Below, piece by piece: positions 32,474-40,570 of a DNA stretch of 64,000 nt. The stretch comes from Flavobacterium sp. (lineage in GTDB: Bacteria; Bacteroidota; Bacteroidia; Flavobacteriales; Flavobacteriaceae). Every line of letters begins with the position of its first letter. The first letter of the stretch is position 1. Location of the stretch: contig JAQSDU010000020.1 in assembly GCA_029946065.1 (NCBI GenBank), positions 124,001-188,000 of the forward strand, written 5' to 3'. The position numbers and the translations under genes are program-made. A model generated the notes under the pieces. The model did not search any database, was not told the DNA's origin, and was given only the letters and a program-made list of their open reading frames with translations.

Positions 32474-33397
32474 TCAGAAAACATCGGCATCACCAAGCGA
32501 GAATTGCAATTTTTCGAGTGGAAAATTCGAATTAAAATTTTTATAACCGGCAATCCATGACTCGAATTGAAATGTTTTTTCGCTTTTCATCAAATCAGAA
32601 AGTATCGTTCCCGGTGAGGTTTGTATCATGATCTCGGAAATTCTAGCTTTTTGGCACAACTTTTTAAATTTTTGAAAGCTTTGGCGAAATTCAGCTTCAT
32701 CGGTCGCCGAAGCACTACCGATCCAACAGCCGTTTTTAAGATTTATAAAAAAGCAACAACCTTCAATTTGTATGGCAAAGTTACCCGAAAAAGATTTATA
32801 GTCGTAATATTCTTTGGTATGGAAAACGGTAACGGCTTCAGTAGCTATAGGTCTTGAGGCATTTTCTGTTTTATAAGGCAAAAATAGTTTCTCAGCATTA
32901 TCAATGTATTCAGTTTTCAACGATGGTATTTTGTTAAGCACTCTTCGGATATAATTTCGTTGAATTTTTATGACATAACCCTCTAGCCGATGCTGGTATT
33001 CCCAGTCTAATTTATTTAAGAATGTAGGCTCTGAATGCTGATTGGGAAATCCCCAGACAAACCTGATTCCAGCTTCAGCCATTTTTTCATAAGTCATTTT
33101 AGCCAGTTTTATAAACAATCCTTTTCCGCGATAATCCGGATGCGTCATTGTATTGACCGATTGTGCTGCTATTTCGGTTTTGTTCTTGTAACACATTTGA
33201 ACCGGAATTGCACCATAAAAAGCGATTGGTTTCGAGCCGTCGTAAGCAAAAAAACCAAAAAATCCATCGATCAGGTATTTAGTGTCAAACTTTCGGGTCA
33301 CATGTTCCAAAGCAATTTCTTTTCCATAAACTGCGCGGTAAAGTACCGGAAAATGAGCAATATTTTGTTCTGAAAAAGGGACGATTGTATATTTCAT
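32474..33397 (-). CDS. GNAT-family acyltransferase
   Basis: The 307-residue protein has a GNAT fold in its first half: 'FFAYDGSKPIAFYGAIPVQM', then the acetyl-CoA pyrophosphate loop 'TMTHPDYRGKGLFIKLAKM' and 'WGFPNQHSEPTFLNKLDW'. The C-terminal half is a second, more divergent domain, so it may be a double-GNAT protein of the kind that acylates sugar amines in polysaccharide clusters. It starts 2 bp after the deacetylase gene, and a deacetylase and an N-acyltransferase together could exchange acyl groups. Confidence 0.85.
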   Translation of the reverse strand: MKYTIVPFSEQNIAHFPVLYRAVYGKEIALEHVTRKFDTKYLIDGFFGFFAYDGSKPIAFYGAIPVQMCYKNKTEIAAQSVNTMTHPDYRGKGLFIKLAKMTYEKMAEAGIRFVWGFPNQHSEPTFLNKLDWEYQHRLEGYVIKIQRNYIRRVLNKIPSLKTEYIDNAEKLFLPYKTENASRPIATEAVTVFHTKEYYDYKSFSGNFAIQIEGCCFFINLKNGCWIGSASATDEAEFRQSFQKFKKLCQKARISEIMIQTSPGTILSDLMKSEKTFQFESWIAGYKNFNSNFPLEKLQFSLGDADVF

Positions 33398-33399
33398 GG

Positions 33400-34389
33400 C
33401 TATCGGTAAGAACCTTTTAACAGGCTGGATAAAAAGAGTTCTTTTGATATATATGGATTTACGACAAAACGGTTGCGTAAGACAGTTTCTTTTTTATCGG
33501 AGGAATTGTTGTAATCGAGCAGCAATAATTTCGAAAACCCTTCTTTTTTTGCCGCCTGAACTAGTTCCGAAGTATAAGTCCCAAATGGAAATGCAAAATC
33601 CGTTATTGGTTTTTGTACGATCGCTTCAAGATTAATTTTGCTTTGACGCAATTCCAAAAGCGCATTTTCGATGGAAATTTCAACGAGATTGGCATGTGTT
33701 TTTCCATGTGCTCCGATAGTAAATAATGGATTTTTTGCGATTTTTCTGATTTGTCCGGCCGACATTAATTTCCAGTAAATGTCTAAATCGGCTGCTATAA
33801 TGGCTTCCCATTCTGTGGCAAAAATTTCAAACAAAGGCGTGATTTGTTCGTATTCTAAATATTTACAGCGGTTTTTTAAAGTTGTTCCATTGTATGAAAA
33901 TTCGTTTTTCGAATTTTTTCGGTAGTGATTTCCTTCAAAAACAATTTCTTTTTTAGCGGTATGTAAAGTAACTAAATCAAGAAAATCGGCCCATAAAAAG
34001 CCTTTTTTTTCGAGTGTCGTTGTAATAAAAAAAGTAGCAGGGATATTATGTTTTTCCAGAACCGGAATTGCGAGCTCATAATTGTTTAGCAATCCGTCGT
34101 CAAAAGTAATGGCGATATTAAGCTTTCCTGGAACGAAATCGCCCGCATAATAAGCATCAAGACTGATGACATTGTAATGTGCTTTAAAAAACTTTAGCAG
34201 TTCTTCAAAATAATCCTGCGCTATATAACGGCTGTTGAGTTTTGTTTCGCCTTTGACATCGATACTGTGAAAGACCAAAATACGCTCGCCATATCTATTT
34301 TTCAGCAAATGGGTGCCCAAGCCACAACGGAACAAAAAGGTTTTAGACAACAGTGCTAGGCGGTGTCGTATTTTTCTGAGAAGCATCAT
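33400..34389 (-). CDS. Polysaccharide deacetylase (NodB homology) protein
   Basis: The 329-residue protein has the NodB motif 1 'ITFDDGLLNNYELA' with the Asp97-Asp98 pair, followed by 'IPATFFITTTL' and motif 2-like 'FTIGAHGKTHANL', where the usual HTxxHP becomes HGKTHAN. 'DFAFPFGTY' corresponds to a later motif. No signal peptide is evident, so it is probably cytoplasmic and acts on lipid-linked or soluble sugar intermediates. It is the first gene of the 34389-28801 operon. An ATG at 34386 is an alternative. Confidence 0.88.
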   Translation of the reverse strand: MMLLRKIRHRLALLSKTFLFRCGLGTHLLKNRYGERILVFHSIDVKGETKLNSRYIAQDYFEELLKFFKAHYNVISLDAYYAGDFVPGKLNIAITFDDGLLNNYELAIPVLEKHNIPATFFITTTLEKKGFLWADFLDLVTLHTAKKEIVFEGNHYRKNSKNEFSYNGTTLKNRCKYLEYEQITPLFEIFATEWEAIIAADLDIYWKLMSAGQIRKIAKNPLFTIGAHGKTHANLVEISIENALLELRQSKINLEAIVQKPITDFAFPFGTYTSELVQAAKKEGFSKLLLLDYNNSSDKKETVLRNRFVVNPYISKELFLSSLLKGSYR

Positions 34390-34464
34390 TTTACGTGAAT
34401 CAATAGCAAATGTTTCCGATGATAAAAAATACGCTGATGCCTGAAAAGATCATTAATCATTTTG

Positions 34465-34472
34465 TATTTTTG
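34465..34472 (+). promoter_or_regulatory. Promoter -7 element of the 34493 radical SAM gene
   Basis: TATTTTTG matches TAnnTTTG. It predicts a start near 34478, about 15 nt before the TTG start codon, and so supports that start. Confidence 0.55.
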
Positions 34473-34492
34473 AAAATTAAAGATAGTATTTT

Positions 34493-35905
34493 TTGAGAGA
34501 CATCGTCCTATTATATAATCCCATAGCTGTTTTTTTTGATATGCCGCTGGCCTTGCTCGCAATTGGGTCTGTTTTGGATGTGGAAAAATATGAAGTGATT
34601 ATTGTTGATGCCCGTGTTGAAGACCAACCGTTTGAAATCATCGAAAAATATCTCGATAAAGCCATCTGTTTTGGTGTTACGGCGCTTACAGGAAGTCCGG
34701 TTAAAGACGCACTCGATATGACCCAAAAAGTCAAGCATGCACGACCTGATATTCCGGTTATCTGGGGCGGATGGCATACTTCGCTGTTTCCGGAGCAAAC
34801 ATTAAAAGATGAACTTTGTATCGATATTACGGTTCAGGGACAAGGGGAGCAGACTTTTTTAGAACTTGTCGAAGCCATTAAAACCCATGTTTCCTTATCA
34901 GCGATACGTGGCATTTGTTATCGCGAGAATGGGAAAATTATAAAAAACCCACCGCGCATATTGGTTCCTATGGACCAGTTTGGGGATGTCAATTACGATT
35001 TGATTGATGTTGAAAAATATTTTAAGAAAAAAGGCAAACGACAACTCGATTATATCTCTTCGACAGGCTGTTATTTCCGCTGTACTTTCTGCGCAGATCC
35101 GTTTGTGTACGAAAGGAAATGGTCTGCCGTTTCTCCGGAAACGATGGTCGATAAACTCGAGAAATTATATCAAAAATACCGTTTTACCGACCTCAATCTG
35201 CAGGATGAAACCTATTTTACATATGCCGACAGGGTAATTGCAATCGCCGAACAAATCATCGAAAGAAAATTAAAATTCACTTGGGCAGCTACCATGCGCG
35301 CCGACCAGGGTTCAAGGATGAGCGACCATGATTTTGAAATTTGTGCGAATTCAGGTTTACGGAGATTGCTGATTGGTGTTGAATCCGGCTCTCAGGAAAT
35401 GATGGACTGGCTTAAAAAAGACATCAAGCTCGAACAGGTTTTCCTATGTGCAGAACGTTGCAGGAAACTCGGCATTGCTGTGATTTTTCCTTTTATTGTC
35501 GGTTTTCCAGACGAAACAGAAAAAAGCGTGCAGGCAACGATTGATGTCGCCAAAAAACTCAACAGCATGCATCCCAATTTCTCAACACCGATATTTTATT
35601 TCAAGCCCTATCCGGGTTCCAAGATTACCGAAGACGTCATTAAAAAAGGTTACATACTTCCGCAAACCATACAGGAATGGTCCGATTTTGATTACATCGG
35701 GTCTTCAGGGCCATGGGTAAGTGATGAGAAGTATGAGTTTTTCGAAAAGTTTAAATTTTACCTCAAGCTTTCTTATTCCAAGCAACACCCATTATTCAAG
35801 CCGCTTCAGGCGATTGCAAGGGCCAGGATGAAACATAATAACTTCGCAATGCCGATAGAAAAGAAAATCGTTGACACTTTTTTCACCAGACAAAAACTTT
35901 CGTGA
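34493..35905 (+). CDS. B12-binding-type radical SAM enzyme (TTG start)
   Basis: The 470-residue protein has the cobalamin-binding-like domain (about 3-135; 'MPLALLAIGSVLD', 'VIWGGWHTSLFPEQ', 'TVQGQGEQTFLELV') and radical SAM barrel CYFRCTFC (Cys193, 197, 200), with 'LLIGVESGSQEMMDWLKKD' and 'FIVGFPDETEKS'. The track start is a TTG; the next ATG at residue 17 would cut the first beta strand ('RDIVLLYNP'), so the TTG is preferred. It is divergent from the deacetylase operon and convergent with the next radical SAM gene (1-bp gap). Confidence 0.87.
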   Translation: MRDIVLLYNPIAVFFDMPLALLAIGSVLDVEKYEVIIVDARVEDQPFEIIEKYLDKAICFGVTALTGSPVKDALDMTQKVKHARPDIPVIWGGWHTSLFPEQTLKDELCIDITVQGQGEQTFLELVEAIKTHVSLSAIRGICYRENGKIIKNPPRILVPMDQFGDVNYDLIDVEKYFKKKGKRQLDYISSTGCYFRCTFCADPFVYERKWSAVSPETMVDKLEKLYQKYRFTDLNLQDETYFTYADRVIAIAEQIIERKLKFTWAATMRADQGSRMSDHDFEICANSGLRRLLIGVESGSQEMMDWLKKDIKLEQVFLCAERCRKLGIAVIFPFIVGFPDETEKSVQATIDVAKKLNSMHPNFSTPIFYFKPYPGSKITEDVIKKGYILPQTIQEWSDFDYIGSSGPWVSDEKYEFFEKFKFYLKLSYSKQHPLFKPLQAIARARMKHNNFAMPIEKKIVDTFFTRQKLS

Positions 35906-35906
35906 T

Positions 35907-37286
35907 TTATTTCGAAATCGACATTAATGCACCCGCCAAAACAGACTTCGTTTTTAGTTTCAATATCTTCAATGGATTCTTGTTTTGCTTGTTCGATTCG
36001 CGGTGAAATTCCACTTCATTCACGACTTTCTTCACCGCATAATCATAATATTTCCTTGAATAATTCCGCTTGAAATCAATTTCACGGTCCGTCGAAGTTT
36101 CCCAATCGGGTTTTATGGTAATATCGTTTTCAATCTCGTCATACAGCGAAGTGCCTTTTATCGGATAAGCAATCGTAATGGTATAATGCGTCGGATTGGC
36201 ATCTTTCAAATATTGGATCGTTTCCGAAATATCTTCCTGTGTTTCACCTGGATATCCAACCATAATGAACGTACCGGTTTCGATGCCCATCGCATTCGTA
36301 TCTTGGATCATTTTCTTCACATGGTTCACATCCACGCGGCGGTCCATAGCATCGATGATTTTCTGCGAGCCGCTTTCTGCTCCTATCCAAATGCGAAAAC
36401 AACCAGCTTCGTGGAGTAATTTCAGGATTTCTTCATTAAGGCGCTCTGCTCTTGTGATGCATTCAAATCGAATTTGTGCATTCTGTTTCACCACTTCTTC
36501 ATGGAAAGCCGTCAGCCATTTGTGACTTATCGTAAACACATCATCAACAAACCAAATCGCATCGGGATTGTATTTGTCTTTGAGCATTTTCATTTCCTGA
36601 GCGACCAGATGCGCAGGTCTTCTGCGATAACTTTGCCCGTAAACCGCCGTGCTGCACCATTTACAGGTGTAGGGACAACCACGCTGAGTAGAAATTGTCA
36701 TCGAGCTTTCGCCGTGGTTCTTCTTCCAGGTGTCGAGGTATTTTTCATTCGGAATGGCATCGCGGTTCGGCAATGGCAAATCGTCGAGTTCACGGAATTT
36801 TGTTCTTGCAGGCGTTTTTATGGCAATACCGTTTTCCAGGTAAGCAATACCATTTACGGATGAAAAATCCAATTCATTTATAATCGCCTGATAAAGCTCG
36901 AAAGTTGTTTCTTCGCCTTCGCCAATTACTAAAAAATCGGCGCCTGTTTTAAGATAATTGTCGAGATTGAAAGTGATATCAGGTCCGCCCAAAATAATTT
37001 TAGGAAAATTGAATTCGGCAGTTTTTAAGATTTTGATGAGTTTAACGACTTCAATCTTCGTCATCAGATTTGTATAAATGCAAACGACTTCCGGTTTTTT
37101 TTTGCGTATGAAAGCAAGTTGTTCTTGCTGCGAATAAAATGTGCTGTCAAAAACGTGGTTCGGAATATTTTTGCTCAAAAGATAAGCAGAAACGTACAAC
37201 AAACCCAACGGAGGATAGGGTTTCATGATTTTCTGTTCCTTTGGATCGGAAGACAGATAATAGGCATGTGTGAAAAGAATACTCAT
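35907..37286 (-). CDS. B12-binding-type radical SAM enzyme
   Basis: The 459-residue protein starts at the ATG at 37286 (MSILFTHAYYL), where ATGA overlaps the methyltransferase stop. Its cobalamin-binding-like domain ('PYPPLGLLYVSAYLL', 'IILGGPDITFNL', 'IGEGEETTFELYQAI') precedes the cluster motif CPYTCKWC (Cys204, 208, 211), 'RIWIGAESGSQKIIDAMDR' and 'IMVGYPGETQEDI'. It closely resembles the protein of 38049-39509 from the first residues onward, so the two are paralogues flanking the methyltransferase. It is last in the 40425-35907 operon. Confidence 0.88.
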   Translation of the reverse strand: MSILFTHAYYLSSDPKEQKIMKPYPPLGLLYVSAYLLSKNIPNHVFDSTFYSQQEQLAFIRKKKPEVVCIYTNLMTKIEVVKLIKILKTAEFNFPKIILGGPDITFNLDNYLKTGADFLVIGEGEETTFELYQAIINELDFSSVNGIAYLENGIAIKTPARTKFRELDDLPLPNRDAIPNEKYLDTWKKNHGESSMTISTQRGCPYTCKWCSTAVYGQSYRRRPAHLVAQEMKMLKDKYNPDAIWFVDDVFTISHKWLTAFHEEVVKQNAQIRFECITRAERLNEEILKLLHEAGCFRIWIGAESGSQKIIDAMDRRVDVNHVKKMIQDTNAMGIETGTFIMVGYPGETQEDISETIQYLKDANPTHYTITIAYPIKGTSLYDEIENDITIKPDWETSTDREIDFKRNYSRKYYDYAVKKVVNEVEFHRESNKQNKNPLKILKLKTKSVLAGALMSISK

Positions 37287-38059
37287 CGTTTTTGAAAAAC
37301 TATACAATAATGATCGGCGTATTTTGACAGGAATCCAAAATTTGTAACGGTATTTTCAAACCAATCCAGGAAATTCGAAAGCCATTTTCTGTTTTTCAAA
37401 AAAGGCTCGAGATAGGAGGGTGGAATAAAAAATCCAATCGGATATTTTGTCAAAATTTCAAAGTGTTGTGCCGCTAAAGTTACGGTTTCTTTTGGATTGT
37501 GGTAATAGGTTGGTACGTTTTCACCGTCAACATTGGCGATATTTAAAGTTTTTTTTCTTCGGAATATCTTTTTGAAATTGCCTTTCATCAAAAAATAAAA
37601 CTGTTCCCACAGCGTATTTTTTGGCATGATGACTAAAACGAGTTTCCCTTTTTCGTTTAAAACGGTAGAAATATTTTTAAAAAACTGACCAAATTCAGGT
37701 TTCGAAAGGCAATTCAGTCCGCCGAAATTGGAGAAAACCAAATCGAATTTTTCATTCCCGAAATCAGTAATTTTATTAATATCAGTCACTTCAAAATGAA
37801 TATTTTGCGCGAAATTTTTGTGCTTCGCAGCAGCAATCATCTTTTCAGAGATATCGGTCGCGGTTACGAAATGCCCATTTTTTGCCAACCAAATCGCATC
37901 TTCTCCGGTGCCGCAATTGATTTCGAGAATATTTAATTGCTTTCCGTCAAGAACCTTTAAAAAATGCCGATACACATATTTGCGTTGTAATTTCCCGATT
38001 ATGGAATGGGTAAAAGTACTGTCATAAGCCGCCGCCGCAGTATCGAAACTAGCGCTCAT
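37283..38059 (-). CDS. Class I SAM-dependent methyltransferase
   Basis: The 258-residue protein starts 'MSASFDTAAAAYDSTFTHS', typical of small-molecule methyltransferases of the UbiE/BioC type. It has SAM motif I 'ILEINCGTGEDAIWLAKNGH' and 'VTATDISEKMI' at about 44-75. Here the usual LDLGCGTG reads LEINCGTG. The C-terminal part 'KYPIGFFIPPSYLEPFLKNR' probably binds the substrate. It overlaps both neighbouring radical SAM genes (11 bp and 4 bp), so it very probably acts in the same pathway. Confidence 0.88.
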   Translation of the reverse strand: MSASFDTAAAAYDSTFTHSIIGKLQRKYVYRHFLKVLDGKQLNILEINCGTGEDAIWLAKNGHFVTATDISEKMIAAAKHKNFAQNIHFEVTDINKITDFGNEKFDLVFSNFGGLNCLSKPEFGQFFKNISTVLNEKGKLVLVIMPKNTLWEQFYFLMKGNFKKIFRRKKTLNIANVDGENVPTYYHNPKETVTLAAQHFEILTKYPIGFFIPPSYLEPFLKNRKWLSNFLDWFENTVTNFGFLSKYADHYCIVFQKR

Positions 38060-39509
38060 CGCGGAGTTTTTTCAAATCCACAGCATCCATATAAGCGCCC
38101 GGAATGTAGTAACCCAGTTTCAAGATTGATTTGGCTTTTCGCATCGACATTTGTCCTGGATGTTGCAATACTTGCTTGAGGTTAAAAACGCCCTGACTTT
38201 TTCGGTATTCCTTGTGCACGAACCGCTGTAATTTTTTGTAAAAAGGCGACTGAAAACTACCATTGAACATCATTTCCAAATCGTCCGAATCTTTCCAGTT
38301 GACCTTTAGTTTCAGGTCATTTTTTACGTTTTCGTAGAATTTGGTTCCCGGTAACGGATAGGAAACAGAAACCCCAATATTGTCTGGCTGTAAATCTTTC
38401 ACCATTGCAATTGTTTTGGCAATATCTTCCGGATTTTCGCCCGGATAACCAAATTGCAAGAACAGTGCCACGCGAATATTTTTTTCTTTCAGCAGTCGCG
38501 TTGCTTCATAAATCTGAGCGACTTTTGTGCCTTTGTCCATTGCATCGAGGATTTTCTGTGAAGCACTTTCGGCACCAACCCAAACTTCCTCAAGTCCGGA
38601 TTTTGCGAGTGCATCGATGGTATCTTCCTTCAACAATAAATCTACACGACTTTGAATATAATAGCGAATTTTGAGGTCTCTTTCTTCGAGTGCGGAATTG
38701 AATTCCTTCACCCAATTGGGTTTTAATCCAAAAATGTCATCGCACATCCAAAAACGGTTCACACCATATTTTTGTGATAAAAAAGCAAGGTGTTTTGCGA
38801 TATATTCTGGAGAATGTGAGTTGTATCGATTGCCGTAAATTGGTTTTGCACACCAGTTGCATTTGTAGGGACAGCCGCGCGTAGTAGCCATATTGAGTGT
38901 GAATTCCTGACCGCTTTGTTGCCAGATTTTGCGGTATCTTTTGATATCGGCTAAATCCCAAGCCGGCATCGGCAGTTCGTCGAGGTTTTGTAGTACAGCC
39001 CTTTTCGGATGGACTTTTGCGACAGCATTTTCATACGAAACAATTCCTGGAATATGTTCGGTGTCGCCATTGGCATCAAGCGCATTGATGAGTTCGAGTA
39101 AGGTCAGTTCGCCTTCGCCTTGTATGATATAATCGGCACCTTTTTTTAGGTATTTTTCGTAATGATCGGTTGCGTCAGAGCTGCATACAATTACCATACA
39201 GCCGTTTTTTTTGCCAAGACCAATCATCGAAAAACAGGCATCGCGCATGTTCGTCAGGCACATTTTGGTCAGATAATTGAATCCGTCATCATAAATAACG
39301 AGGTATTTCGGCTTTAGTGTAGAAAGTATGGGTGCAATGGCAAAGGGGCTGTCGAGCAAATTCGTGTCAAACAAATCCACATTATAACCATTTTTTCGCA
39401 TTAGCGCAGCGGCATAAAGCGTTCCCAAAGGTGGAAAAGGTGTTTTATTTTTCCATTGCTTCGGGTCGAGCTTGTAGTAATACGAGTGCGAAAAGAGAAT
39501 ATCAGACAT
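38049..39509 (-). CDS. B12-binding-type radical SAM enzyme
   Basis: The 486-residue protein has the cobalamin-binding-like domain ('PFPPLGTLYAAALMRKNG', 'IIQGEGELTLLELINAL') and radical SAM motif CPYKCNWC (Cys213, 217, 220), with 'RFWMCDDIFGLKPNWV', 'EVWVGAESASQKILDAMDKG' and 'LFLQFGYPGENPEDI'. No DxHxxG motif is seen. It is the paralogue of 35907-37286. Its start overlaps the nucleotidyltransferase gene by 8 bp. Confidence 0.88.
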   Translation of the reverse strand: MSDILFSHSYYYKLDPKQWKNKTPFPPLGTLYAAALMRKNGYNVDLFDTNLLDSPFAIAPILSTLKPKYLVIYDDGFNYLTKMCLTNMRDACFSMIGLGKKNGCMVIVCSSDATDHYEKYLKKGADYIIQGEGELTLLELINALDANGDTEHIPGIVSYENAVAKVHPKRAVLQNLDELPMPAWDLADIKRYRKIWQQSGQEFTLNMATTRGCPYKCNWCAKPIYGNRYNSHSPEYIAKHLAFLSQKYGVNRFWMCDDIFGLKPNWVKEFNSALEERDLKIRYYIQSRVDLLLKEDTIDALAKSGLEEVWVGAESASQKILDAMDKGTKVAQIYEATRLLKEKNIRVALFLQFGYPGENPEDIAKTIAMVKDLQPDNIGVSVSYPLPGTKFYENVKNDLKLKVNWKDSDDLEMMFNGSFQSPFYKKLQRFVHKEYRKSQGVFNLKQVLQHPGQMSMRKAKSILKLGYYIPGAYMDAVDLKKLRDER

Positions 39510-40425
39510 ATTCTTTCGTTAATTCGATGTTATGTTTTAGCCTGACCTCTTCATATTTGTGGTTCAGTGAAGTGATGACTTTCTTTTGGAAATTCAGCGG
39601 GTGGTGTTTTGAGATGTTTTTGGTCGATTTCAATGCAATTTTAAATTCTTCATTGTTCATTTTTCGGAATTTGATTTTCCAAAAATAAACTGTCGTACTT
39701 TTAAACATGTTATCTAAGATATTCCCTACACCATTATTCAGGATAATTTCCGAAAATCTTGTGAAACGCGGCTTTTGAATGTTTTCTATTTTTTCAAACT
39801 GCGGATTGAATTCGCCTAAAACTTCTGCGACCCATTTGTTTTTAAGGTAAAATTCCTTGAAAACGTCTTTGCCCTGAAATGGAATAAGCGTTTTGATTTC
39901 GGTGGCGGTAAAGCGGTTTTTTTCTTCAATTTCGAGGCTTCCCGAAGAAAGAAAATAATTGATACAGAAAAATTTCCTCGAATTCAACAGAAAAATCTTT
40001 TTATAAAGCATCAATAGGCTGCGGCAAATCCAGATTTTTTCAGGTTTTGTAATAACAAAAAAATCGATGTCGCTTTCGTTGTCATAATAGCCTTTTGAGA
40101 GCGATCCTGAAACGCCAACAGCTTCTACGAAAGGAAATTTTGCAATGAATGCGGCTTTTTGTTTGGCTTTTATGAGTGCATCGATTGCCATTTTGTTACC
40201 ATTTTTTCTTTTTTGGATGCTTCCAGGGTCATTTTCCGAAAGATAAAATTCGTCTATGCGGAAGATGATTTTCTGTTCGACCAAAGTTTCCAATTCTATG
40301 GCTATTTGTGGACAGTCTTTTGAAACCGAAAAATGGCATACTTCTTCCATTGTCAGCGGATACCTGAAAAGGGAAAAATAGAGTATGGTTTTTAATGATT
40401 CCAATAGATTAGGTTTTATGGGCAA
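39502..40425 (-). CDS. Nucleotidyltransferase-domain protein
   Basis: The 307-residue protein has an N-terminal winged-helix-like stretch (about 10-65). A pol-beta-type nucleotidyltransferase motif follows, 'GVSGSLSKGYYDNESDIDFFV', with GS at 107-108 and metal-binding Asp119 and Asp121. The rest is helical with no further motif. Such proteins transfer NMP groups to proteins, antibiotics or small molecules; the substrate is unknown. It is the first gene of the operon containing two radical SAM enzymes and a methyltransferase, 145 bp downstream of polA. Confidence 0.85.
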   Translation of the reverse strand: MPIKPNLLESLKTILYFSLFRYPLTMEEVCHFSVSKDCPQIAIELETLVEQKIIFRIDEFYLSENDPGSIQKRKNGNKMAIDALIKAKQKAAFIAKFPFVEAVGVSGSLSKGYYDNESDIDFFVITKPEKIWICRSLLMLYKKIFLLNSRKFFCINYFLSSGSLEIEEKNRFTATEIKTLIPFQGKDVFKEFYLKNKWVAEVLGEFNPQFEKIENIQKPRFTRFSEIILNNGVGNILDNMFKSTTVYFWKIKFRKMNNEEFKIALKSTKNISKHHPLNFQKKVITSLNHKYEEVRLKHNIELTKEYV

Positions 40426-40570
40426 AAAACAAAAAAATGCTTTTCTTTTTGATGCATTAGTTGTTAAAAGGTTGCGTTGTTATAGTTGTTTGTGCGTTTT
40501 TTTAGAAAAATAACACAAGATAAATATAGAAATAAAATCCCCACGAATTAAATTTAAATGACGAACTGGA

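Noticed and set aside
24357-40425. Recently acquired genomic island
   Set aside because: No tRNA-flanked attachment site, integrase, transposase or flanking direct repeat was seen, and codon style by eye resembles the surroundings.
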